From positions 1 through 33,317 of the forward strand of contig JAKFUT010000085.1 of NCBI GenBank assembly GCA_021732565.1: a stretch of 33,317 nucleotides of DNA. The letters are read 5' to 3'. Source of the stretch: Candidatus Obscuribacterales bacterium. GTDB taxonomy: Bacteria > Cyanobacteriota > Vampirovibrionia > Obscuribacterales > Obscuribacteraceae. The notes under the pieces are model-generated. The model was not told the origin of the DNA and ran no database searches. It saw only the letters and a list, made by a program, of their open reading frames with translations. This document shows, in pieces, positions 26,261-33,317 of the stretch (the first letter of the stretch is position 1; each line of letters starts with the position of its first letter). The translations under genes were made by a program, and so were the position numbers.

Positions 26261-27508
26261 ATGAGACTTTCCGTACCGGCTGTGCTGTTTTCTACAGTCT
26301 TCAGCCAGCTTTTGCTGCTCATTTGTATTGTATATCTTCCTGGTTCCGACTCATTTGACACTATTGCCGTTGCGCAGACTCTGGGCGTGCGTCCTGCGGC
26401 GCTTCTTCGATGCCTGGTCAATGAGTTCTATTTTGGTCGAGATTCTCTTGAATACGCCCGGTCGATCAAAGAACTTGGTCTGGTCAGCGACAATGTGCAA
26501 GAGGCGAAAACAAAGCTGGGGCAGGCGCTAGCAATCGAAACTGCTTACGACGAGTCGCAAACTTCAATTCCTACCCAGAGATATTTAGATGGAATGGAAG
26601 TTGTCGACACTTGCGTTGCACTTGCCAATCTGTTGCTACGGGAAGGAGCAAACAAGGAAGCCGAGCGACTACTGTCAAGAGCTGTCGAAGTCATTCAAGC
26701 CAGAGAACTCTATCAAATGTACGACGTAGGTTTCCAGTATGCGCAGGTCCTGGACCTGAACAAGCAATCGAAACTTGCCACCCGCGCAAGGCACCTGGCC
26801 GAATCCTGGAAAGATGAACTGTCAAGACTAGACGAGTTTCGCGCACCGCTGGAAGCAGCGGCTGGACTGCCCGAGAAATTTCGACGTGGACACGCGTTGT
26901 TCTATCTCACCAGCTATCTGTCGATTTGTGCCAAGGCGCTTCTACTGTGCGACCGCTTGGACGAGGCGCAGAATTATGCTCAGCGATGTGTGGCTGTATC
27001 GGCCGAATTTTCCGACTATCCGCATCGTTCGACGGATCTCTCTGCTCTTGGCTTAATTTATGCGGAGAAAAAAGAGTACCTGAGCGCGGCGCGAACATAT
27101 GACGATTGCATTATTCTCTTGAATTCAATATATGCTCCAGACGTGCTTTATCTATTGCCACAATATCAATCTGCGGCATTTGCACGCACCTCGCTCAAAC
27201 AGAAGGATTTGGCTGCGGCGATGAGACAGAGGTCCCGCGATGTTTTCATGTTTCTCTTTGAGTTGCGTGACAAATATACGCCGCCGGCGCACCAGAAGAA
27301 ATTTGTGCCAACAGCAGGTTCGCTCGTAAAAGTTGAACGAGGCGAACAATTCTACTCGGGTCGGGTTGTCAGTGTGCAGGAGGGAGGTCGATACAAAGTT
27401 CATTGCATTGGTTTTCCCTCTGCGTCAGCGGAAGTAACGGTGGCACGAGAAGCCCTTCTTCCGCATCCAGGGTATGGGGTTTGCTGTGCTTCGGCAGACA
27501 AAATGTAG
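26261..27508 (+). CDS. Exported TPR protein with C-terminal Tudor/SH3-like segment
   Basis: The protein has 415 residues. The N-terminal hydrophobic leader (4-27, SVPAVLFSTVFSQLLLLICIV) suggests export. Helical TPR-like repeats follow (~115-330, e.g. EAERLLSRAVEVIQ, EAQNYAQRCVAVSAE, YLSAARTYDDCIILL). At 354-400 a short beta segment reads GSLVKVERGEQFYSGRVVSV then GGRYKVHCIGF, resembling Tudor/Agenet-like barrels. It is followed 63 bp later on the same strand by a histidine kinase, so a sensor-accessory role is plausible. It diverges from the paralogous kinase on its left. Confidence 0.78.
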   Translation: MRLSVPAVLFSTVFSQLLLLICIVYLPGSDSFDTIAVAQTLGVRPAALLRCLVNEFYFGRDSLEYARSIKELGLVSDNVQEAKTKLGQALAIETAYDESQTSIPTQRYLDGMEVVDTCVALANLLLREGANKEAERLLSRAVEVIQARELYQMYDVGFQYAQVLDLNKQSKLATRARHLAESWKDELSRLDEFRAPLEAAAGLPEKFRRGHALFYLTSYLSICAKALLLCDRLDEAQNYAQRCVAVSAEFSDYPHRSTDLSALGLIYAEKKEYLSAARTYDDCIILLNSIYAPDVLYLLPQYQSAAFARTSLKQKDLAAAMRQRSRDVFMFLFELRDKYTPPAHQKKFVPTAGSLVKVERGEQFYSGRVVSVQEGGRYKVHCIGFPSASAEVTVAREALLPHPGYGVCCASADKM

Positions 27509-27571
27509 CCGCATTCAAGTTCTGCGGGCGGCTATAATGCTGCACGGTGGACCGGTTACCAGAGAGATTGA

Positions 27572-29389
27572 ATGAAATTTTCGCTGGCTCACAAAATTCT
27601 AGCTCTGGTTCTTTTGCCGTTGGTGCTCAGTCTATCAATTCTGATAGTGCTGGCGATAATGCTCAAGCAGGCTGAAACGGCTGCTGCACATGAATCTCAC
27701 GCAGCAGAAGTGAATGCTGAAACCCGGCTGATCTTCGGCTATGTTAGCAATGCGGCGAAATCGCTTACAAATTTTGTGATACTGAAGCAGCAGTTGTACC
27801 TCGATGTTTCTAAAGATGCTGTCTTCCATATGCAGCAGGAGTTACCGAAACTGCGAAGCCTGATCTCGTCCAACCGGTCACAAGCGGCTTCTTTTCAAAC
27901 TATCGAAGCTGCGTGTACCCGCTTGAGTGACTCACTGTATTCTGCTGAGCACGACGGTGCTGCGTTGAAAACGCAGTTGCCGGAGATTTGGCAGGCCGTT
28001 CGACAAATATCGGCAGAATTCAAGAAAGTCAGCACTTACGAATCTCGGGCCACTTATGGAAGCTTTACTGTTGACGAGCAGTCACGACAGCAGTACAAAA
28101 ATGTTCTTATCTTTGGTGCATTTGTAAACATAGCGGTGGCGTTTTTTCTTGGTGTATTTGCTGTACGACCCATTGCTCTGAGGCTGCGGATTCTGACCGA
28201 GAATAACTTACGTCTGGCCAACCGAACGGCGCTGTTACCACCGGTGGCGGGGTCGGATGAGATCGCGCGTCTGGATAAAAGCTTTCACGCGATGGCGACG
28301 GCGCTGACAGAGCATATTCGTATGGAAGAAGCCACGCTGGATAATGTCAATGACGTTATTTGCTCGCTCGATCGCCAGCTTAAGTTTCTGCGAGTAAACC
28401 GGGCCAGCAGTGCGATTCTCGGTTTTGATGAGAACGAACTTATAGGGAAAGACTTGCGCGATCTTTTGCATTCGACAGAGGCGGAGGAGACACTTTCCGT
28501 TGCCGCAGCGGTGGTGGCCAATCGTTCCTCGGAGTGTTTTGAAACTATTGTGATCCGAAAAGATGGGGCGCAGGCAGCGTTGCAGTGGACAGTTCACTGG
28601 TCTGATGTTGATGAAGCTTTGTTCTGCGTAGTGCATGACATTACCGAAATCAAAAGATTAGAGCGTGTGAAGCAAGAGTTCGTAGCGATGGTGAGCCACG
28701 ACTTGAGGTCACCACTCACTTCGCTGCAATCGTCATTCGAGCTTGTCGAAGATGGCATATACGGGCCACTGACGGAACAAGGCAGAAAGGCCGTGTTATC
28801 GTCTCAACGAAATGTGTCTTGCCTGATCGGCCTGATTAATGAAATTTTGGATATTGAAAAGATTGAAGCTGGCAAATTCGCTTTGAGCCAGCGAATGGCG
28901 CGTCTTCAGTCGATTTTTGACCGAGCGTATGAATTAATTCGCGATCTAGCCGACATGTCTCAAGTGCAAATAGTAGTGGAGCCAAGTTTCCTGCGGGCCT
29001 ATGTAGATGCAGATCGATTGCAGCAAGTGATTATGAATCTACTGGGGAATGCAATAAAGTACTCTCCCAAAGACGGTCTTGTGATTCTTCAAGCAGAAGA
29101 TAGACCGGATGAAAATGTGGTGAAGGTATCCGTGATCGACCAGGGCGAAGGTATTCCTACCGCCATGAGGGAGGCAATATTTGATCGGTTTCAACAAGTA
29201 TCTAGCACTGATTGGAAACAGAAAGGTGGTAGCGGGCTAGGGCTTGCAATTTGCAAATCATTGATCGAAGCTCATGGCGGAGCCATCGGGGTCACCTGTG
29301 CGGACGGAGGGGGAAGCACATTCTGGTTCACGGTTCCTTCCTCGCCCCCACCGCAAGCTGCAAGCGCCGAAGAGGTCCAGCAGATCTAA
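27572..29389 (+). CDS. Sensor histidine kinase (HAMP-PAS-HisKA-HATPase)
   Basis: The protein has 605 residues, with AGAGAG before the ATG. TM1 is at ~9-31, the extracytoplasmic helices at ~35-175, TM2 at ~177-199, HAMP to ~250 and PAS at ~255-358. HisKA has SHDLRSPL with His376, where Ser replaces the usual Thr. The N-box is LLGNAIKYSP (Asn493), then DQGEGIP (523-529) and GSGLGLAI (553-560). It is paralogous to the kinase at 24410 across its length, including MKxSxxxKILAL at the N-terminus. It is probably in an operon with the TPR gene 26261. The response regulator at 31523 lies downstream on the same strand beyond one gene and is a candidate partner. Confidence 0.93.
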   Translation: MKFSLAHKILALVLLPLVLSLSILIVLAIMLKQAETAAAHESHAAEVNAETRLIFGYVSNAAKSLTNFVILKQQLYLDVSKDAVFHMQQELPKLRSLISSNRSQAASFQTIEAACTRLSDSLYSAEHDGAALKTQLPEIWQAVRQISAEFKKVSTYESRATYGSFTVDEQSRQQYKNVLIFGAFVNIAVAFFLGVFAVRPIALRLRILTENNLRLANRTALLPPVAGSDEIARLDKSFHAMATALTEHIRMEEATLDNVNDVICSLDRQLKFLRVNRASSAILGFDENELIGKDLRDLLHSTEAEETLSVAAAVVANRSSECFETIVIRKDGAQAALQWTVHWSDVDEALFCVVHDITEIKRLERVKQEFVAMVSHDLRSPLTSLQSSFELVEDGIYGPLTEQGRKAVLSSQRNVSCLIGLINEILDIEKIEAGKFALSQRMARLQSIFDRAYELIRDLADMSQVQIVVEPSFLRAYVDADRLQQVIMNLLGNAIKYSPKDGLVILQAEDRPDENVVKVSVIDQGEGIPTAMREAIFDRFQQVSSTDWKQKGGSGLGLAICKSLIEAHGGAIGVTCADGGGSTFWFTVPSSPPPQAASAEEVQQI

Positions 29390-29566
29390 ATTCAGCCCGG
29401 CAACGCAACGAGAAGCCTTAGCCATTTTTGCAAGCTTCGCCGGCGGTTCCATCGTCTTCACTGGTCCAGAAGACTTTCCGCCACTGTTTGCCAATATAAA
29501 TGGTTTTGCTGATCCGGGGTATGTTATTAAATAAGAAACGCAGAGAGAGTTTTATTTGAGCCACCT

Positions 29567-31078
29567 ATGAGCAAAATCCCTATTGGTGAATTGAGTTTGG
29601 CGGTCATTCTACTGACTGCACTCTACCCCCTACCAGGCAAATCCCACGGATTTTCCCATGGGGGCGGCGGGTTCCACTCAGGTGGGGGCGGCGGTAGCTA
29701 CCACCCAAGTGGTGGAGGTGGCTATTCTCCCAGTGCAGGAGGCGGCTACTCTCCCAGTAGGGGCTACTCTCCCGGTGGTGGAAGCGGCTACTCTCCCAGC
29801 TCCTATTCAGGACATTCAAGCCACTACACGCCAGGTTTTAGTGGAGGCAGTGGAGGCGGTAACGGCACTTCAAGTTATGGCTCTTCATATTCACCACGTT
29901 ACTTCCCTGGTTATATCTCCACTGCTACTGCTCAAAGCACGACTGGCGGTGGATATGTCTCTGGTTCACATGGCGGGTTTCATAACCCTGGTCTTTCCAC
30001 AACGGGAAGCTACTTGCCAGGTCATGTTTCCACTGGTGGATATGTCCCTGGCGGGTTTCATAACGCCGGGATGCCGCCGGGGGGAATCTACTCTCCCTCT
30101 AACTTTGGATCAACCGGGGGAGTTCACTCTTATGGCAGCATAAGAGGTGGAGTGCAATTGCCTGGCGGATTGGGTGGTTTACCGGGCACCATATCCGGTA
30201 GCACGTACGCTAGCCTGAGACACGGCAGCGGACACCGTTATAATTACTACAGGGCCTCCCGTCATGGTGTCGGAGGCAATTTCAATGGCACAGCCGCCAC
30301 CCCTAACCAGATCGGTTTAGTTCCAAACGGTCAAGTGCCGGCGCCGCCCCAGCTCCAGGTGCAGCAATACGCTAGCGGAACGCAGGTTGCTCAGACAGCA
30401 GGTTCGCTTGTGGTGCCGCTCAACGTCGCAGCTCAACTTAAAGAGTTCTATGATCAAGGCGGCAAGAAGGAAAAGAGCGGTGAATTGGGGGAGGCGACCC
30501 AAACCTACCGTAATGCTCTGGACCTGGCGGAGAAGCAGTTGGGAAGTGATCATCCAGAGACTGCAAACATTCGCATGATGCTCGGTGCAGTGGAGCTGAA
30601 GAAAAACGATCCAGCTGAAGCCGAAAAATATTATCACGAGGCGGTGGCATCCATGGTGCGATTCTATGGCACAGGCGCTTACGAACTGGCCCCTTATCTA
30701 AGCGGGCTGGGTGATGCATTTTTTGCGCAGGGCAAATTGAGCGAGGCCGCAAATGAGTATCGACAGGTGATGCTGCTCAACGAACGCAAGCTGGGAGAAA
30801 ATAGCACTTTAGCACTTAACGCCGCCATCAAATTGGCAAGGGTGAAGGCAAATTCGCCTGACAAAGGCGACTGGACGGAAGCCAATGAGTTATTGTCAGC
30901 ACGGCTTTCCTTTGCTCAAAATTCCCCGGACAACGCACTGCGCCGAACATTCTACGAAACCTACTTGATGGTGTTGCTCAAGGAAAGCAAGAGTGAAGAA
31001 GCCGCAAGTATCGCGGAGAAATTAGAACAGTTAAAAACAGCTTCTCGCAATTCAACCGGAGCCACCGGATCTCACTGA
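29567..31078 (+). CDS. Secreted Gly/Ser/Tyr-rich protein with C-terminal TPR domain
   Basis: The protein has 503 residues. A signal peptide lies at ~1-26 (LAVILLTALYPLPGKSHG). Residues ~27-255 are low complexity: many GGGGYSPS/GYSP units, then longer repeats containing STGGYVPGGFHN or similar. Residues ~283-500 form TPRs, with QTYRNALDLAEKQLGSDHPE as a clear tetratricopeptide of the kinesin-light-chain-like type. The first half looks like an adhesive, matrix or surface sequence and the second like a protein-binding array. It lies between a histidine kinase and a response regulator on the same strand. Function is unknown. Confidence 0.82.
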   Translation: MSKIPIGELSLAVILLTALYPLPGKSHGFSHGGGGFHSGGGGGSYHPSGGGGYSPSAGGGYSPSRGYSPGGGSGYSPSSYSGHSSHYTPGFSGGSGGGNGTSSYGSSYSPRYFPGYISTATAQSTTGGGYVSGSHGGFHNPGLSTTGSYLPGHVSTGGYVPGGFHNAGMPPGGIYSPSNFGSTGGVHSYGSIRGGVQLPGGLGGLPGTISGSTYASLRHGSGHRYNYYRASRHGVGGNFNGTAATPNQIGLVPNGQVPAPPQLQVQQYASGTQVAQTAGSLVVPLNVAAQLKEFYDQGGKKEKSGELGEATQTYRNALDLAEKQLGSDHPETANIRMMLGAVELKKNDPAEAEKYYHEAVASMVRFYGTGAYELAPYLSGLGDAFFAQGKLSEAANEYRQVMLLNERKLGENSTLALNAAIKLARVKANSPDKGDWTEANELLSARLSFAQNSPDNALRRTFYETYLMVLLKESKSEEAASIAEKLEQLKTASRNSTGATGSH

Positions 31079-31522
31079 CGTTCAGTCTCGCCATGCATGG
31101 CTGACCATTCTCCTCAGCCACCACCAGCGGAATCAGATTTCATAAACAGTTTCGACCCGACACGAAACCCGCTTAATCCGTGGCAAGGTGGCAACAGGCT
31201 ATCGCATCATGCAAGATAGCCAACGGCGGACTGTTCGTCTGACTTCAAGCGCCGAGGGTGGGTCATTTCGCCGAAGACGATGACTCTGCCCTCGCTCTGG
31301 CAGTCGATGCTGTAGTGTGGCTTTGGCGGGAGCGAACAGTTATTCACCGACAGGCTTGACTTCGATTTCTTCGCGGTTGCTTGGAAGCAGATTGTCCCCG
31401 GGTTTGGCGCTATTGCCGGTTGTTCGTAAAGTACTTGCGTAATGTAAGGCTCCCCTCCAGCGTTAGAGAATGAGGATCGCCATCTCTGGCGGGTAGGATT
31501 ACTTGTGAGAGGGGAGGTCACC
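31079..31522. other. Gap between genes with one small hairpin
   Basis: About 440 bp before the response regulator. A perfect 7-base hairpin GGCTATC...GATAGCC lies at 31198-31221 without a T tract. A 131-codon minus-strand frame (31207..31602) runs into the response regulator start and has no protein character. The gap probably holds the response regulator promoter. Confidence 0.5.
31508..31522 (+). promoter_or_regulatory. Strong ribosome binding site fixing the response regulator start
   Basis: GGGGAGGTCACC precedes the ATG at 31523, with AGGAGG-like pairing and normal spacing. It favours 31523 over the upstream in-frame start at 31505. Confidence 0.7.
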
Positions 31523-32188
31523 ATGTCGAAGATTTTGTTAGTCGAAGATGATCTTGACGTTTGCCATTCAATTTCGGAAAGGCTCAAGTCGGAAGGGCAC
31601 ACTATAGAAATCGTAAATGATGGTAAGGAGGGTTCCGACCGCCTGCGGTTGTATAACTATGACGCGATTATTTTAGACTGGAATTTACCGAAGAAGAACG
31701 GACCGGAAATTTGCCGCGAATTTCGCCAGCGCGGTGGAACTACACCGGTGATCATGCTAACGGGTCAAACAGACATCGAGCAGCGTGTCATCGGGCTAGA
31801 CGCCGGCGCGGAAGATTACTTGACTAAACCGTTTTCCGTTCGGGAATTGGCCGCACGAATAAGAGCGATGCTGCGTCGTCCCGCAATCGAGCAGGATCAC
31901 ATCCTTACAGAACAGGGGGTCACTCTCAATACATCCAAGCACACAGCAATGCTCAACGACAGGCAATTGCATCTCCAACCAAAGGAATTTCAGATCCTGG
32001 AACTACTCCTAAGCAGAAGGAACTACGTTTTTTCACCAGACTCCCTTCTCGAAATTATCTGGAAGGGCGATTCAGAAGCGAATGTCGATTCGGTGAGAAC
32101 CGCTATAAAGAGACTACGTCAGAAACTTGAGGGTGAAGGGAACATAGTCAAAACGGTCCACGGTAAAGGCTACATGATTGGCGACTGA
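31523..32188 (+). CDS. OmpR-family response regulator
   Basis: The protein has 221 residues from ATG 31523. The receiver has the acidic pair Asp9/Asp10, phospho-acceptor Asp52 (IILDWNLP), Thr80 and Lys102 (LTKPF). The winged-helix domain is at ~125-221, with PKEFQILELLL and the typical KTVHGKGYMIGD end. It resembles the regulator at 16234 in layout. The kinase at 27572 is the nearest same-strand kinase, separated by the Gly-rich gene. It would control transcription on phosphorylation; targets are unknown. Confidence 0.93.
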   Translation: MSKILLVEDDLDVCHSISERLKSEGHTIEIVNDGKEGSDRLRLYNYDAIILDWNLPKKNGPEICREFRQRGGTTPVIMLTGQTDIEQRVIGLDAGAEDYLTKPFSVRELAARIRAMLRRPAIEQDHILTEQGVTLNTSKHTAMLNDRQLHLQPKEFQILELLLSRRNYVFSPDSLLEIIWKGDSEANVDSVRTAIKRLRQKLEGEGNIVKTVHGKGYMIGD

Positions 32189-32291
32189 ACAAAGTAGATG
32201 AGACGGATGTCAGGCGGGCAATTTCAAGATTTGGTCATCAAATCTGGATAACCTTCATTTATCAGCTTGGAAGGTATCGGGAGATAATGCA

Positions 32292-32675
32292 ATGGTTGGA
32301 ATGTCGAACTGGTTAAATGATCGAGGCGGTCCTCAACACAATGTCGCGCAGCCCATGTCCGCCAATGCGAAATGGGCGCCTGCTGCTCCTGCAACTACGG
32401 CAGTCTCCACTACAATATCGGCACTGAATACTGGCTACCTCGCATCATTTCGAGAGCCACGCCGCGTCGAACCGAGCCCGATGGCTCGAGAATCCAAAAG
32501 GAAGTTTGATCAAGTTGCCATTTATGAGAATCTCTGCTGTTTGCAAAATCAGATTCGCGACGCCCTATTGCGTTCAGATCTTTCGGAACAACAGCGCGCC
32601 GGTTTGGTTCAGCGTGCCATTGACGTAAGCCGACTCATCAAGCGCGTGATGCCCGAGGGACCGAGAACCGCATAA
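32292..32675 (+). CDS. Small protein of unknown function
   Basis: The protein has 127 residues from ATG 32292, with GGGAG eight bases upstream. The first ~60 residues are low complexity and Ala/Pro/Thr-rich. The second half is helical and charged (VAIYENLCCLQNQIRDALLR, then EQQRAGLVQRAIDVSRLIKR). There is no signal peptide or TM. I do not recognise a family. It lies 100 bp after the response regulator and could be its target or partner, but this is only positional. Confidence 0.55.
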   Translation: MVGMSNWLNDRGGPQHNVAQPMSANAKWAPAAPATTAVSTTISALNTGYLASFREPRRVEPSPMARESKRKFDQVAIYENLCCLQNQIRDALLRSDLSEQQRAGLVQRAIDVSRLIKRVMPEGPRTA

Positions 32676-32691
32676 CCTTCAATATCTCAAT

Positions 32692-32735
32692 GCGAACGAA
32701 CTTTTGCGCGCCGCGCTGCGTACTGTTCGTTCACG
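32692..32735. terminator. Inverted repeat between convergent genes
   Basis: GAACGAAC at 32694-32701 pairs with GTTCGTTC at 32725-32732, with further pairing outward and a GC-rich loop containing GCGCGCCGCGC. It is followed by CGTTTTAC. It lies between the ends of a plus and a minus gene, as expected for a shared terminator. Confidence 0.45.
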
Positions 32736-32755
32736 TTTTACAATTTCTGATTTCG

Positions 32756-33317
32756 CTAAGCCAAGACGTCATCGGTCTGTCTAATGTTTATTACTGCTCC
32801 ATCGTCAGGCTCTTCTTGTACACAGTTTGCGCTGCGTTTCAGATTGTCTAACGTATGCAGAATACTGCTGGTCGTGTGAACGGCTCCATCTGCCCGATTT
32901 TGTATAGCTAGAGCAGGCCCGCTTACATTGTTTTTGTTGTTTTTCGAGCTTGGCTCCTCTGCGTTTCCCCTCCTTTCAGCGATCTTCATAGAGATCATTC
33001 TCCCCGCCTCGGCAGCTCCAAGCGCTAACAAGACAACTATAAATACGTTCCAGTCCATCTCTCCGGAATTCTGCTTTTCCAGATGGGCAGCAAACTCGAG
33101 ATCAGCAGTCGCCTGTCTTTGATCAAGCTCCGCTACGCTCGCTGTGTCGCTATCGTTTGCTTTTGACGCTTCTCCATTCGTTCCAAAGGGTTTATCACGT
33201 TCGCCAGGCGTCGCGGGTTCAATGGTTTGCAGCTTCAGAAGTTTTGCGCGTTCACGGTATGCGGCGGGCCAATAATCATAGTCCACAGCTTGAGTAAACG
33301 AATTGAGCGCTTCGTCT
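32756..33317 (-). CDS. TPR membrane protein, 5' end beyond right edge (partial)
   Basis: The frame is open to the right edge with no stop. A GTG at 33286 is in frame but is not the real start, because the codons before it encode DEALNSFTQA, which with VDYDYWPAAYRERAKLL forms a typical TPR unit. So only the C-terminal part is visible. After the TPR come a polar linker, a helical part (AELDQRQATADLEFAAHLEK), a TM segment (FIVVLLALGAAEAGRMI) and a polar tail of ~70 residues. It is likely membrane bound, with the orientation unknown. Confidence 0.75.
   Translation of the reverse strand, partial: DEALNSFTQAVDYDYWPAAYRERAKLLKLQTIEPATPGERDKPFGTNGEASKANDSDTASVAELDQRQATADLEFAAHLEKQNSGEMDWNVFIVVLLALGAAEAGRMISMKIAERRGNAEEPSSKNNKNNVSGPALAIQNRADGAVHTTSSILHTLDNLKRSANCVQEEPDDGAVINIRQTDDVLA

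Noticed and set aside
29658..30143. Plus-strand 161-codon frame within the Gly-rich gene
   Set aside because: It is a shadow of the low-complexity GGN-rich coding sequence in another frame.
31207..31602. Minus-strand 131-codon frame before the response regulator
   Set aside because: It overlaps the strongly supported response regulator start and its composition shows no protein family features.

Overview
The window is bacterial, with moderate GC and dense genes on both strands. Its gene content is unusually rich in TPR-repeat proteins, PAS-type sensor histidine kinases, OmpR-type response regulators, a PASTA-less Ser/Thr kinase fused to a TPR sensor, and secreted proteins of unknown function. 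This mix, especially the kinase-TM-TPR fusion, suggests a member of the Melainabacteria/Vampirovibrionia (Obscuribacterales-like). That assignment is an inference from protein style; no rRNA or marker gene is present to confirm it.

Layout. 1-1.8 kb: two tandem minus-strand paralogous genes for secreted or membrane-anchored proteins of unknown function; the first runs off the left edge. 2.0-5.1 kb: guanine deaminase and a GT-C type membrane glycosyltransferase, both minus strand. 5.4-6.6 kb: a damaged TPR gene cut off by two tandem copies of a ~226-bp repeat with strong internal palindromes. 6.7-8.3 kb: a two-gene operon (ABM-like protein plus a cysteine-desulfurase-like PLP enzyme). 8.4-16.9 kb: a signalling block with a Ser/Thr kinase-TPR protein, a membrane TPR protein, a histidine kinase, a secreted TPR protein convergent with that kinase, and a response regulator. 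17.1-20.6 kb: a trypsin/HtrA-like protein whose catalytic triad appears lost, a relic of a Ser/Thr kinase, a YwqG/DUF1963-like protein and a secreted protein with a duplicated ~49-residue domain. 20.6-21.1 kb: an intergenic array of TGACA-type motifs on a 24-bp period in two inverted arms. 21.2-24.2 kb: an exported FG-GAP-like protein and a secreted caspase-fold protein whose His/Cys dyad is replaced. 24.4-32.2 kb: two paralogous histidine kinases flanking an exported TPR protein, a secreted Gly/Ser/Tyr-rich TPR protein and a second response regulator. 32.3-33.3 kb: a small unknown protein and the 3' end of a TPR membrane protein that continues beyond the right edge.

How it works together. 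Three histidine kinases, two response regulators and one Ser/Thr kinase are interleaved with TPR proteins, so the region reads as an envelope/stress signalling neighbourhood. Two protease-fold proteins in it look catalytically dead, suggesting binding or scaffold roles. No tRNA, rRNA, CRISPR array or intact transposase gene was seen.
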